Assembly: GCF_028737205.1 (NCBI RefSeq)
Contig: NZ_JAQZAL010000001.1
Location: forward strand, 310,001 to 374,000
DNA: 64,000 nucleotides
Reading direction: 5' to 3'
Origin: Actinomycetospora lutea
Lineage (GTDB): Bacteria > Actinomycetota > Actinomycetes > Mycobacteriales > Pseudonocardiaceae
Part shown: positions 8,259-16,836 of the stretch, piece by piece
Position numbering within the stretch: the stretch's first letter is position 1
Layout: every line of letters begins with the position of its first letter
The notes under the pieces: generated by a model
What the model was told of the DNA's origin: nothing
Seen by the model: only the letters and a program-made list of their open reading frames with translations
The model's database searches: none
Made by a program: the position numbers and the translations under genes

Positions 8259-10559
8259 TCAGTGGGACGGCGTGAAGCGGCGCAGACGCAGGCTGTTGGC
8301 GACCACGAACACGCTCGAGAACGCCATGGCGGCGCCGGCGATCATCGGGTTGAGCAGGCCGAGGGCGGCCAGCGGGATCGCGGCGACGTTGTAGGCGAAG
8401 GCCCAGAACAGGTTGCCCTCGATCGTGCGCAGGGTGCGGCGCGCGAGGCGCAGGGCGTCCGGGACGAGGCGCAGGTCGGCGCGCACCAGGGTCAGGTCGC
8501 CGGCCTCGATCGCCGCGTCCGACCCGCCGCCCATCGCGAGCCCGAGGTCGGCGCGGGCCAGCGCGGCGGCGTCGTTGACCCCGTCGCCGACCATCGCGAC
8601 CACGGCGCCCCCGGCCTGCAGGCGGGCGACCTCGTCGGCCTTGCCGTCGGGCAGCACGCCGGCGACGACGGTGTCGATGCCGACCTGCCCGGCCACGGTC
8701 CGGGCGACCGTCTCGTGGTCGCCGGTGAGCAGCACGGTGCGCAGACCGAGCGCGTGCAGCGACGCGATCGCGTCCGCCGAGGTCGGGCGCACGGTGTCGG
8801 CGACGGCGAGCACGCCGCGTGCGGCGAGGTGCCCGTGCGCGTCGGCCCAGGCCACGCACACCGGCGTCGACCCGCCCGCCTCGACCTCGGCGACCGCGTC
8901 GGCGAGGGGCCCGTCGGCCGGCACGCCCAGCTCGTCGAGCAGGCGCCCGCGCCCGACGACGACGAGGCGGCCGCCGACGGTCCCGGTGACCCCGAGGCCG
9001 TCGCGACTGGTGACGTCGACGGCCGCCGGCAGGTCGCCCAGCCGCGCGCGGGCGGCGTCGGCCACGGCCCGGGCGACCGGGTGCGCCGAGGCGTCCTCGA
9101 GGGCGCCGGCGCGCAGCAGCAGCTCGTCCTCGTCGACCCCGGGCAGGGCGACGGCCCCGGACAGGCTCATCTCGCCGGTGGTGACCGTGCCGGTCTTGTC
9201 GAGGACGACGGTGTCGACGCGGCGCGTGGACTCGAGCACCTCGGGGCCGCGCAGCAGGATGCCGAGCTGCGCGCCGCGGCCGGTGCCGACCATCAGGGCG
9301 GTCGGCGTGGCCAGGCCCAGGGCACACGGGCAGGCGATGATGAGGACGGCGACGGCCGCGGTGAACGCCGCCGATGACCCACCGCCGGCGAGCAGCCAGA
9401 CGGCGAGCGTGCCCAGCGAGATCGCGATGACGACGGGGACGAACACCGCGGAGACGCGGTCGGCGAGGCGCTGGGCGGCGGCCTTGCCGTTCTGGGCATC
9501 GGCGACGCGGCGGGCGATCCGGGCGAGCTTCGTGTCGGCGCCGACCGCGTCCGCCCGCACGACGAGGCGCCCGCCGACGGCGACCGTCGCGCCGCTGACC
9601 GCGTCGCCGGGGCCGACCTCGACGGGCACCGACTCGCCGGTCATCGCGCTCGCGTCCACCGCGGCGCGGCCCTCGACGACGACGCCGTCGGTGGCCACGG
9701 TCTCGCCGGGGCGCACGACGAACTCGTCGCCGACCTGGAGCCGCTCCACCGGGACGCGCTCCTCGCGGCCGTCGCGGCGCACCGCGACGTCCTTCGCGCC
9801 GAGGTCGAGCAGGGAGCGCAGGGCGTCCCCGGCGCGGCGCTTGGCCCGGGCCTCGAACCAGCGCCCGGCGAGGACGAACGTCGTGACCGCGGCGGCGACC
9901 TCGAGGTAGATCGTGTCCGGGCCCCCGGACGCGGTGAGCGAGAGGGGATGGGTCATGCCCGGCATCCCGGCGTCGCCGAGGAACAGGGCGTAGAACGACC
10001 ACGCGAGCGCGGCGAGCGTGCCGACCGAGACGAGCGTGTCCATGGTGGCCGCGCCGTGGCGCAGGTTGGTCCAGGCGGCCCGGTGCACGTCCTGCCCGCC
10101 CCACACGACGACGGGGGCGGCGAGGATCGCCGAGAGCCACTGCCAGGAGGTGAACTGCCAGGCCGGCACCATGGCGAGCACGACCACCGGCAGCGTCAGC
10201 GCGATGCTGACCAGCAGCCGCCCGCGCAGGACGTCGGCGTGGTCGGGGGCGGTGCCGTCGCCCTCGTCCGGGCGGGTGGTGGGCGGGGTGGCCCCGTAGC
10301 CGAGCTTCTCGACCGTGGCGACGAGGTCGTCGACACCGACGGTGTCGGGGTGCTCGACCGTGGCGGTGCCGGTGGCGAAGTTGACGCCGGCGCGCACGCC
10401 CTCCAGCTTGTTGAGGCGCCGCTCGATGCGGGCGGCACACGAGGCGCACGTCATGCCGGAGATCGCCAGCTCGACGCGCGCCGTCGCCGGCGACGAGCCG
10501 CCGGGGGCGGTGTCGCGGGACGGGGCGCTCGACGCCGCGGACGCCGACGGTGCGCTCAT
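8259..10559 (-). CDS. copA: copper-translocating P1B-type ATPase
   Basis: A 766-residue heavy-metal P-type ATPase. One N-terminal metal-binding domain has GMTCASC (35-41). The membrane ion site is CPC (410-412, IIACPCALGLATPT), typical for Cu+; phosphorylation occurs at D454 in DKTGTVTTG; TGES (307-310) is the phosphatase motif, and GDGVNDAAALARADLG the hinge. It should pump cytosolic Cu+ outward. An ATG at 10559 is preceded by a purine-rich GGAGGGG...GGGAGG stretch. Upstream lies a TTGACA promoter with a CsoR-type operator in its spacer, and csoR itself is 1.7 kb away, so induction by copper through CsoR release is very likely. Confidence 0.93.
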   Translation of the reverse strand: MSAPSASAASSAPSRDTAPGGSSPATARVELAISGMTCASCAARIERRLNKLEGVRAGVNFATGTATVEHPDTVGVDDLVATVEKLGYGATPPTTRPDEGDGTAPDHADVLRGRLLVSIALTLPVVVLAMVPAWQFTSWQWLSAILAAPVVVWGGQDVHRAAWTNLRHGAATMDTLVSVGTLAALAWSFYALFLGDAGMPGMTHPLSLTASGGPDTIYLEVAAAVTTFVLAGRWFEARAKRRAGDALRSLLDLGAKDVAVRRDGREERVPVERLQVGDEFVVRPGETVATDGVVVEGRAAVDASAMTGESVPVEVGPGDAVSGATVAVGGRLVVRADAVGADTKLARIARRVADAQNGKAAAQRLADRVSAVFVPVVIAISLGTLAVWLLAGGGSSAAFTAAVAVLIIACPCALGLATPTALMVGTGRGAQLGILLRGPEVLESTRRVDTVVLDKTGTVTTGEMSLSGAVALPGVDEDELLLRAGALEDASAHPVARAVADAARARLGDLPAAVDVTSRDGLGVTGTVGGRLVVVGRGRLLDELGVPADGPLADAVAEVEAGGSTPVCVAWADAHGHLAARGVLAVADTVRPTSADAIASLHALGLRTVLLTGDHETVARTVAGQVGIDTVVAGVLPDGKADEVARLQAGGAVVAMVGDGVNDAAALARADLGLAMGGGSDAAIEAGDLTLVRADLRLVPDALRLARRTLRTIEGNLFWAFAYNVAAIPLAALGLLNPMIAGAAMAFSSVFVVANSLRLRRFTPSH

Positions 10560-10582
10560 CGGACCTCCCTCTCTCCCCTCCG

Positions 10583-10611
10583 TTGGTACCCCTGGGGGGT
10601 ATTTCTGTCAA
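10583..10611 (-). promoter_or_regulatory. copA promoter (-35 TTGACA, 17-bp spacer, -10 TACCAA)
   Basis: On the minus strand TTGACA occupies 10611-10606 and TACCAA 10588-10583, with a 17-bp spacer. This is a sigma70-like arrangement and one of few perfect -35 boxes in the window. Confidence 0.65.
10587..10602. promoter_or_regulatory. CsoR-type copper operator
   Basis: TACCCC-N3-GGGGTA at 10587-10601 (minus strand reads ATACCCCCC then AGGGGTA) matches the known actinobacterial CsoR operator pattern of ATACCCC/GGGGTAT half sites. It covers the spacer and -10 of the copA promoter, so bound apo-CsoR would block RNA polymerase. Confidence 0.75.
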
Positions 10612-10674
10612 ACCGGGACACCGGATCGGGCGGGGGGTCGTCGATCACGGTGGGCGAGGTGGTGTGATGCAACC

Positions 10675-12213
10675 GTGACCTCCCACCGGCCGCCGCCGTG
10701 GCCGGGGCCGGACGCAGTACCGGGCCATCCCCGTCCGAGCGGCTCCGGCGGCCCCGCCGCCGCGCCGCCGCGCCACCGCGCCCCGGTCGGCGCGCCCGGC
10801 CCGGCGGGCGGAGTGGCCGTGCTCACCGCCCCGCCGCCGCGACGGTCGGCGGCGCCGCCCCCGTACCGCCCGGAGCCCTGGGCGCCCCCGGTCCCGCGCT
10901 CCCACGTGCCGGCGTCGCCATCCCCGCGGGTACCCACCGCGCCGCCCGCCGACCAGCCCCGACCCGCCGACCGGCCCCGACCCGGCGGCCGGCACGCGGG
11001 CGGACCGGGCAGCGCGCCGCCGCCCGGCGTCGACGCCCGCCCGTCCGGGCGCCACGTCCGCCCGGACGTCGTGCCCGCCGAGCCCCGGACCGCCCGTCCC
11101 GCCCCCGCCCCCACCCCGGCCGCCCCCCCGGTCGCGGACGCCGCCGCCCCGCCCCGGCGCCGCGCCTCCCGTGCCACCGGGACCGCGCCCGGCCTGCCCG
11201 TCCCGCTCCCGGCCGAGCACGCCGAGCCCGCGCCGCGCCCCCGCCGGGCGGCGAGCGGCACGCGACCCCGCACGGCGACGGCCCCGCCGCGGCGCGGCCG
11301 GGGGCTGTCGCTGGGGCTGGGCGCCGCGGTCGTCGGCGCGCTGGTCGCGGGCACGACGATCACCGTCGACACCCTGGACCGCGGCACGGCCGACCCCTTG
11401 GCCTCGGCGGACCGTCTGCTGCAGCAGATCCCGGGCGGGACCGAGCCGGTCGAGTCGGTCGGCCCCGCGGCCGCGCCCGAGGCCCCGCGGGTCGACCTCG
11501 CGTCGGCCGTCTCCGCCGCCGAGGAGGCGGGCGCGCGCCGCGGCGCCACGGTCGGGGTCGCCGCCGTCGACATCGCGACCGGCGAGCTCGCCCCGGGCTC
11601 GGGCGGCGAGGAGCGCTTCGACACCGCGTCGCTGGCCAAGCTCTTCGTCGTGGTCGACATGCTCCAGCGCCAGCGCGACGGCGAGATGACGCTCAACCAG
11701 CGCGACCTGCGCCTGGTGCACGCCGCCCTGACCGTGAGCTCCGACCCGGCGATGAACGCCCTGTGGACCCAGTACGACGGGCCCGGCGCGATCTCGCGGG
11801 TGGCGCAGGCGCTCGACCTCGAGGACACCAGCGCCCCCGAGGACTCCTCGCAGTGGGGCGAGGTGCAGACCTCGGCGCGGGACATGGTGAAGCTCCTGCG
11901 CCACGTCCAGGTCGACCTGCCCCCGCAGGACCGCGACCTGGTGCTGGGCGCGATGGGCCAGGCGCCGCGGACGGCGGGCGACGGGTTCGACCAGGGCTAC
12001 GGCTTCCTCGACGGCGGCACCCCGGTCAAGCAGGGCTGGATGTGCTGCATCGCCTCGCGGGCCGAGGTGCACTCGGTCGCGGTCATCGAGGGCCGCTACA
12101 TGGTCGCCGTGATGTCGAGCCAGCCTCCGGGCTACGACCAGGCCCGCCGGATCGTGTCCGCCGCCGCGGGCGCGGTCCGCGATCACCTCCGGCCGGTGTC
12201 GTCGGCCGGGTAG
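10675..12213 (+). CDS. proline-rich membrane-anchored serine hydrolase (beta-lactamase/transpeptidase-like)
   Basis: A 512-residue protein. Residues 1-205 are Pro/Ala/Arg-rich and likely disordered in the cytoplasm; one membrane helix follows (about 211-229), and the rest is extracytoplasmic. The catalytic S-x-x-K is TASLAK (S319, K322), with SSDPAMN as the second-motif region and PVKQG as the K-T/S-G counterpart, so the fold is that of serine beta-lactamases and penicillin-binding enzymes. Whether it acts on beta-lactams, peptidoglycan or neither is unknown. The GTG at 10675 is preferred because upstream sequence overlaps the divergent copA promoter. csoR follows after 32 nt and is probably cotranscribed. 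Confidence 0.75.
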   Translation: MTSHRPPPWPGPDAVPGHPRPSGSGGPAAAPPRHRAPVGAPGPAGGVAVLTAPPPRRSAAPPPYRPEPWAPPVPRSHVPASPSPRVPTAPPADQPRPADRPRPGGRHAGGPGSAPPPGVDARPSGRHVRPDVVPAEPRTARPAPAPTPAAPPVADAAAPPRRRASRATGTAPGLPVPLPAEHAEPAPRPRRAASGTRPRTATAPPRRGRGLSLGLGAAVVGALVAGTTITVDTLDRGTADPLASADRLLQQIPGGTEPVESVGPAAAPEAPRVDLASAVSAAEEAGARRGATVGVAAVDIATGELAPGSGGEERFDTASLAKLFVVVDMLQRQRDGEMTLNQRDLRLVHAALTVSSDPAMNALWTQYDGPGAISRVAQALDLEDTSAPEDSSQWGEVQTSARDMVKLLRHVQVDLPPQDRDLVLGAMGQAPRTAGDGFDQGYGFLDGGTPVKQGWMCCIASRAEVHSVAVIEGRYMVAVMSSQPPGYDQARRIVSAAAGAVRDHLRPVSSAG

Positions 12214-12245
12214 CCTCGATCAGGCACCCCGGCGCGAGGAGGGTC

Positions 12246-12527
12246 ATGCACGGCTACGCGGACAGCAAGGACGATCACCTGCGGCGGCTGCGCCGGATCG
12301 AGGGCCAGGTCCGCGGCATCGCGCGGATGATCGAGGACGACAAGTACTGCATCGACGTGCTCACCCAGGTCTCCGCGGCCACCCGCGCCCTGCAGAACGT
12401 CGCGCTCGGCCTGCTCGAGGAGCACATGGGCGGCTGCGTGGTCGACGCCGCCAAGGCCGGCGACGAGGAGGCGGCCGAGAAGGTCCAGGAGGCCTCCGCG
12501 GCGATCGCCCGCCTCGTCCGGTCCTGA
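12246..12527 (+). CDS. csoR: CsoR-family copper-sensing repressor
   Basis: A 93-residue all-helical DUF156-family repressor. The Cu(I) ligands are in the canonical C-H-C pattern: C35 (YCIDVLTQ), H60 and C64 (HMGGC), which separates it from formaldehyde- or nickel-sensing relatives. The RRIEGQVRGI helix is the family signature. Apo-CsoR binds G/C-rich palindromes and lets go when Cu(I) binds; the predicted target is at 10587-10602 ahead of copA. ATG at 12246 is preceded by GAGGAGGG. It sits 32 nt after the serine hydrolase gene, an unusual partner. Confidence 0.9.
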   Translation: MHGYADSKDDHLRRLRRIEGQVRGIARMIEDDKYCIDVLTQVSAATRALQNVALGLLEEHMGGCVVDAAKAGDEEAAEKVQEASAAIARLVRS

Positions 12528-12534
12528 CGAGCGC

Positions 12535-12906
12535 TCAGGTCCGGGCCGCCTCCACCCGGGCGCGCAGCTCGGCGGCGAGCGACTCCACGCCCCCGAAGCG
12601 GCGGTCGATGACGAGCTGGCTGAGCATGGCCAGCAGCACCGACGGCCACTCGATCAGCCCGATGACGCCGGCCCCGAGGTAGAGCCCGTAGAGCAGGAGG
12701 CTGGCCGGCTCCGGGGTGTGCGCCCGCACCCACGCGTGCACCGCCTCCTCGTCGCCCGCGTCGAGCGCGGCGAGCAGGTCCGGGGCCGCCCACGGCTCGG
12801 GAGCGGTCTCGGACGGCAGCGGCGGCGTGCGCGTCACCGTCTCGTCGGGCACGGCCGCGAGGTGCCCGCGGGCGGCGGTGGGGGTTCCGGCGGAGCCGTC
12901 GGCCAT
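12535..12906 (-). CDS. small hypothetical protein with C-terminal membrane segment
   Basis: A 123-residue protein of unknown family. The first half is Pro/Thr/Ala-rich and polar; residues about 55-75 (DLLAALDAGDEEAVHAWVRAHT) look helical, and one or two hydrophobic helices follow (SLLLYGLYLGAGVIGLIEWPSVLLAML) before a short amphipathic end. The start is set at the ATG of 12906, which has GGAGG 7 nt upstream; the frame is open to 12963. It converges on csoR with an 7-nt gap and lies downstream of the CoA-transferase on the same strand. Confidence 0.55.
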   Translation of the reverse strand: MADGSAGTPTAARGHLAAVPDETVTRTPPLPSETAPEPWAAPDLLAALDAGDEEAVHAWVRAHTPEPASLLLYGLYLGAGVIGLIEWPSVLLAMLSQLVIDRRFGGVESLAAELRARVEAART

Positions 12907-12964
12907 GGGGTGTCCTCCGGGGGTCGGCGGGGTGGACGTGAGCTGTGCTGCAGGCGTACCCACC

Positions 12965-14146
12965 CTAGGCCGGGAACAGCGGGTCCAGGGCGCGCCGACG
13001 TTCGTCGCGGTCGAGGCCCCGCAGGTCGGCGCAGCCGTGCTCGGTGACGACGACGTCGACGTCGTGGGACGCCGTGGTCACCGGGCGGGAGAGCCGCTCG
13101 ACGCGGGTGGGGTGCCCGCGGTGCTGCGACGCGAGCGCGATCACCGACAGGCTGCGCGCCGACCGGGCCGCGGCCGCGGCGTAGTCGGGGTGCCCGCCGA
13201 TGCCGCCGACCAGGGCGTTCGCGGTGCCCTCGACGTTGACCTGACCGTCGTGGTCGATCTCCACCGCCGTGTTCACCGCCACCAGCGGCGGGTCGGCGGC
13301 CAGGCGCCCGGGGTCGTGGGTGTGCTCGATGCGGTGCGCGACGGGGTGCCCGGCGCGCCCGCGGGCGTCGGCCCAGGCGTAGAGCTCGGGCGAGCCGACG
13401 AGGTAGGTGGCGACGGGATCGCCGACCAGGAGCCCCGCCTCCTCGAGCGCCACCACGCCGTCGCCGAGCAGCCCGGAGTCGGCGCGCACCCGCACGCCCG
13501 CCGCGCGCACCCCGCCGACCACGGCCGCCCCGAGCTGCCCGGGCGCCCACTGCAGGCGCACCCCGTCGGTGAGCAGGCCCGCGACGTGGCGCCCGATCGC
13601 CTCGTGCTCGGCGCTCGGCGCGGCCGAGGCCACGGCGTGCGGGCCCTCGGCGACCTCGCCGAGGACGAACACCTGCTCGTCGGGCAGCGGGGGACCGGAG
13701 GCGGCGCGGGGGAGCGCGCGGTCGAGGACGACGGCGACGGGCACGCCGAGATCGACCACCGCGCGGACCCAGGAGACCTCGCTGCCGAGCACCGGGCCGA
13801 ACGGTCCGGGCGCGGCGGCCAGGACGAGCAGGTCGGGGCGCAGCGGGCCCGCGACGAGGGCGGGCACGGCCGACAGGCGCGCCGGCACCGCCCGGATGTG
13901 TCCGGCGTCCGCCGCGCGCCGCAGGCCCCAGCCGGGCATGACCGTGCGGGCGTCGGCGAAGGCGTCGAGCTCGAGGCCGTCGGCGGGGCCGGGCAGCCAG
14001 CCGGTGACCAGGCGCAGGTCGCCGCGCTCGCGGGCCAGCGCCGAGAGCAGCGGGTACGCGGCGCGGGGGCTGCCGGTGCCGTCGGCCAGGGCGATCCGCG
14101 CACCGGGCCGGACGAGTGCCGCGAGGGCGCGGCCGTCGAGCGCCAT
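12965..14146 (-). CDS. acetyl-CoA hydrolase/transferase family protein
   Basis: A 393-residue member of the acetyl-CoA hydrolase / 4-hydroxybutyrate CoA-transferase family. The C-terminal half shows the family pattern: VNTAVEIDHDGQVNVE, GGIGGHPDYAAAAARS and VVTEHGCADLRGLD, the last being close to the conserved V-T-E-x-G-x-A-x-L-R-G block. The GxGG loop and catalytic glutamate region are visible (VNTAVEIDHDGQ). It moves CoA between short acyl groups and acetate or hydrolyses acyl-CoA. It lies 11 nt after the acyl-CoA dehydrogenase stop, so the pair is an operon for acyl-CoA catabolism. Confidence 0.75.
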   Translation of the reverse strand: MALDGRALAALVRPGARIALADGTGSPRAAYPLLSALARERGDLRLVTGWLPGPADGLELDAFADARTVMPGWGLRRAADAGHIRAVPARLSAVPALVAGPLRPDLLVLAAAPGPFGPVLGSEVSWVRAVVDLGVPVAVVLDRALPRAASGPPLPDEQVFVLGEVAEGPHAVASAAPSAEHEAIGRHVAGLLTDGVRLQWAPGQLGAAVVGGVRAAGVRVRADSGLLGDGVVALEEAGLLVGDPVATYLVGSPELYAWADARGRAGHPVAHRIEHTHDPGRLAADPPLVAVNTAVEIDHDGQVNVEGTANALVGGIGGHPDYAAAAARSARSLSVIALASQHRGHPTRVERLSRPVTTASHDVDVVVTEHGCADLRGLDRDERRRALDPLFPA

Positions 14147-14157
14147 GATCGCCGAGC

Positions 14158-15324
14158 CTACGTCCGCGCCGCGCCCCCCAGGACACCGCGGGCGATGATC
14201 ACCTGCTGGATCTGGCTCGTGCCCTCGTAGATCCGGAAGAGGCGGGCGTCGCGGTAGAAGCGCTCCACCGGCACGCCGCGCATGTAGCCCGAGCCGCCGT
14301 GGACCTGGACCGCGCGGTCGGCGACGCGCCCGACGGCCTCGGAGCAGAAGTACTTCGCCGTCGACGGGCCCAGCGTGGTGTCCGAGCCGTCGTCGTAGGC
14401 CCTCGCGGCCTCGCGGACCAGCGCGCGCCCGGCGTGCCAGTCGGTCACCGAGTCGGCCACGAGGCCCTGGACGAGCTGGTAGGCGGCGATCTTGTGCCCG
14501 CCCTGGTCGCGCTCGCGGGCGAACTCGGTCATCTCGTGCACCAGCCGCGCCGCCATCCCCGTGCAGAGCGCGGCGATGTGCAGGCGCCCGTGGGCGAGGC
14601 AGCGCATGGCGGTGACGAAGCCGCGGTGCAGGCCCTCCTCGCCGCCGACGAGGTGGGCCGCCGGCACCCGGACGTCGTCGAGGTAGACCTCGCAGGTCCA
14701 CGAGCCGCGCTGGCCCATCTTCGCGTCGTGCTCGGAGAACGAGACCCCGGCCGCCGACGTGGGCACGAGGAACGTGGAGATGCCCTTGGCCGGGGTGGCG
14801 TCCGGGTCGGTGCGCGCGAACACCATCAGCACGTCGGCGAGCGGGGCGTTGGTGATCCAGCGCTTCGCGCCGGTGATCACGAAGTCGTCCCCGTCGCGGA
14901 CGGCCTTCGTCGTCAGCGAGGACGGGTCGGAGCCGGCGTCGGGCTCGGTGAGCGCGAAGGACGCGACGACCTCGCCGGTCGCCAGCCGCGGCAGCCACTC
15001 CTGCTGCTGCTCGGGCGTCCCGCCGGTGAGCAGCACCTGGCCCGCGATGCCGTTGTTGGTGCCGAACAGCGAGCGCAGCGACGGGGTGGTCCAGCCGAGC
15101 TCCATGGCGAGCTCGACCTCCTCGGCCATCGACAGCCCGATCCCGCCGAACTCCTCGGGGATCGCGAAGCCGTAGAGGCCCATCGCCTTGCACTGCGCCC
15201 GCAGCTTCTCGGGGACCTCGTCGGCGGCCTCGATCTCGTCCTCGCGCGGCACCACCTCCTCGCGCACGAACTCGCGGACCGAGGACAGGACGTCGGCGAA
15301 GTCGGAGGCCTCCATGCGGGACAC
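14158..15324 (-). CDS. acyl-CoA dehydrogenase
   Basis: A 388-residue FAD-dependent acyl-CoA dehydrogenase. The N-terminal helical domain, the middle FAD signature FALTEPDAGSDPSSL and WITNAPLADVLMVFART, and the C-terminal helical domain with VQVHGGSGYMRGVPVERFYRDAR are all intact. The general base is E367 in IYEGTSQIQ, the position used by short/medium-chain enzymes. It oxidises acyl-CoA to 2-enoyl-CoA, passing electrons to ETF. It heads the operon with the CoA-transferase family gene. The start at 15324 lies next to the divergent ECF41-type promoter. Confidence 0.88.
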   Translation of the reverse strand: MSRMEASDFADVLSSVREFVREEVVPREDEIEAADEVPEKLRAQCKAMGLYGFAIPEEFGGIGLSMAEEVELAMELGWTTPSLRSLFGTNNGIAGQVLLTGGTPEQQQEWLPRLATGEVVASFALTEPDAGSDPSSLTTKAVRDGDDFVITGAKRWITNAPLADVLMVFARTDPDATPAKGISTFLVPTSAAGVSFSEHDAKMGQRGSWTCEVYLDDVRVPAAHLVGGEEGLHRGFVTAMRCLAHGRLHIAALCTGMAARLVHEMTEFARERDQGGHKIAAYQLVQGLVADSVTDWHAGRALVREAARAYDDGSDTTLGPSTAKYFCSEAVGRVADRAVQVHGGSGYMRGVPVERFYRDARLFRIYEGTSQIQQVIIARGVLGGAART

Positions 15325-15326
15325 GG

Positions 15327-15353
15327 TGTCACGTTCCGGGGGGCTGCGCCGTC
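15327..15353 (+). promoter_or_regulatory. ECF41-type promoter (TGTCACG-N16-CGTC)
   Basis: TGTCACG at 15327-15333 and CGTC at 15350-15353, with 16 nt between, agree with the published ECF41 consensus TGTCACA-n16-CGTC. It lies 33 nt before the ATG of the carboxymuconolactone-decarboxylase-like gene, whose other neighbour is the ECF41 sigma gene. Confidence 0.7.
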
Positions 15354-15386
15354 CTCACGGCAGCACCCCACGACCAAGGAGTCCCG

Positions 15387-15962
15387 ATGCCCCGCATCCC
15401 CCTCGTCGGCGACCGCGACGCCGGCGTCCTCGGCCGCCTCGCCTACGCGGTCGCGCGCCGCCGGTTCGGCGAGGTCCCCGAACCCTTCGCGGCGCTGCGC
15501 CACCACCCGCGGCTGTTCTGGACCGCGGCGGTGAGCGAGTCGCTGCTCGAGCGCTCGGCCACCGTCCTGCCCGGGCGGCTGCGCGAGCTCGCGGTGTACC
15601 GCACGGCGATCCGCGTCGGCTGCTCGTGGTGCGTCGACTTCGGCGAGATGCTCTGGATCCACGAGGGCCTCGACGTCGACCACCTGCGCCGCGCCACCGC
15701 CGACGGCGCCCCCGACGACCCGGCGTTCGACGACGACGAGCGCGCGGTCCTCGCCTACGCCGACGCCATGACCGCGCAGCCGATCGCGGTCACCGACGCC
15801 CAGGTCGCCGACCTCGACGCGCGGCTCGGGCACGCGGGGCTCGTCGAGCTCACGCAGTTCGTGGCCGTCGAGAACCAGCGCGCCCGCGCGAACGCCGCCC
15901 TCGGCCTGCACACCCAGGGGTTCGCGGACTCCTGCGAGGTGCCCGCCGCGCTCAGGACCTGA
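15387..15962 (+). CDS. carboxymuconolactone decarboxylase / AhpD-like protein (ECF41 target)
   Basis: A 191-residue all-helical CMD-family protein. The thiol pair C79-x-x-C82 (VGCSWCVDFGEM) is the AhpD-like redox motif, but the usual following histidine (C-x-x-C-x-x-x-H) is changed, giving CVDFG. ATG at 15387 has AAGGAG 6 nt upstream. Genes of the COE group (carboxymuconolactone decarboxylase, oxidoreductase, epimerase) are the classical targets and neighbours of ECF41 sigma factors, and a matching promoter lies just ahead. It likely acts in a thiol- or peroxide-related reaction; the substrate is unknown. The last 11 bp overlap the sigma gene tail to tail. Confidence 0.85.
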   Translation: MPRIPLVGDRDAGVLGRLAYAVARRRFGEVPEPFAALRHHPRLFWTAAVSESLLERSATVLPGRLRELAVYRTAIRVGCSWCVDFGEMLWIHEGLDVDHLRRATADGAPDDPAFDDDERAVLAYADAMTAQPIAVTDAQVADLDARLGHAGLVELTQFVAVENQRARANAALGLHTQGFADSCEVPAALRT

Positions 15963-16836
15963 GCTTCTCCGGGGTCATCACGACGTGCACGCCGACGGCC
16001 TTTCCGTCGACGACGGTCAGCACGCCGACCATCGGGGGCGACGACGGCACGAGCATCCCCACCTCGCCGTTCACGGTCACCGGGCGCACCGCCGCGAGGA
16101 TCTCCGGGCCGGCCTCCTCGACCAGGGCGACGAGCAGGCGCGCGATCTTCTCGGCGCCGCGGACGACCCGCCGGGCGGCCTTGACCACGCCGCCGCCGTC
16201 GGTGCGCAGCGCGGCGTCGGGGTGCAGGACCGCGACCAGGGTCGGCACGTCGGCGGCGGCGAGGGCGGCGAGGAAGGCGTCGAGGACCCGGCGCTGCTCG
16301 GGCTCGGCGGCGGGCACCGGCAGCTCGCCGTCGCGCGCCGCGGCGCGCACCCGCTGCCGTCCGCGGTGGGCGATCTGGCGGGCCGCGGGCGCGGTGGTGC
16401 CCAGCACCGCGCCGACCTCGTCGAACCCGAGCCCGACGGTGTCGTGCAGCACGAGCGCGACGCGCTGCTCGGGGGTCAGGTGCTCGAGCACGAGCATCGT
16501 CGCCATCCGCACGTCCGCCGCCGCGACGACCGCGTCGAGCACCGCGTCGGGCCCGGTGGTGACCAGGGGCTCGGGCAGCCAGGGGCCGACGTAGCTCTCC
16601 CGGCGCGCCGGCGCCGAGCGCACCTGGTCCAGGCACAGGCGCGCGACCGTGGTGGCGAGCCAAGCGCGGACGTCGCGCACCGCGTCCCGTCCCTCGGGGC
16701 CGAGCCGCTCCCACCGCAGCCACGCGTCCTGGACGGCGTCCTCGGCGTCGGCCCGCGACCCGGTCAGGCGGTACCCGACGGCCAGCAGGTGGGGCCGGTG
16801 CTCCTCAGTCGCATCCCGGGGGGCGTCCACGGGCAC
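15952..16836 (-). CDS. sigJ: ECF41-family sigma factor (SigJ-like) with C-terminal SnoaL-like domain
   Basis: A 294-residue group IV sigma factor. Region 2 (GYRLTGSRADAEDAVQDAWLRW) and region 4 (TPEQRVALVLHDTVGLGFDEVGAVLGTTAPAARQ) are clear. Between them YVGPWLPEPL matches the conserved motif of the ECF41 linker, and a ~110-residue SnoaL/NTF2-like tail (LDAFLAALAAADVPTLVAVLHPDA...) replaces an anti-sigma factor and tunes activity. The predicted target is the convergent CMD gene through the TGTCACG-N16-CGTC promoter. No anti-sigma gene is adjacent, as expected. GTG at 16830 is an alternative start. Confidence 0.9.
   Translation of the reverse strand: MPVDAPRDATEEHRPHLLAVGYRLTGSRADAEDAVQDAWLRWERLGPEGRDAVRDVRAWLATTVARLCLDQVRSAPARRESYVGPWLPEPLVTTGPDAVLDAVVAAADVRMATMLVLEHLTPEQRVALVLHDTVGLGFDEVGAVLGTTAPAARQIAHRGRQRVRAAARDGELPVPAAEPEQRRVLDAFLAALAAADVPTLVAVLHPDAALRTDGGGVVKAARRVVRGAEKIARLLVALVEEAGPEILAAVRPVTVNGEVGMLVPSSPPMVGVLTVVDGKAVGVHVVMTPEKLRS

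Noticed and set aside
11171-11689. Alternative frames in the proline-rich region as a separate gene
   Set aside because: They overlap the serine hydrolase, whose frame carries the catalytic motifs and a membrane helix.
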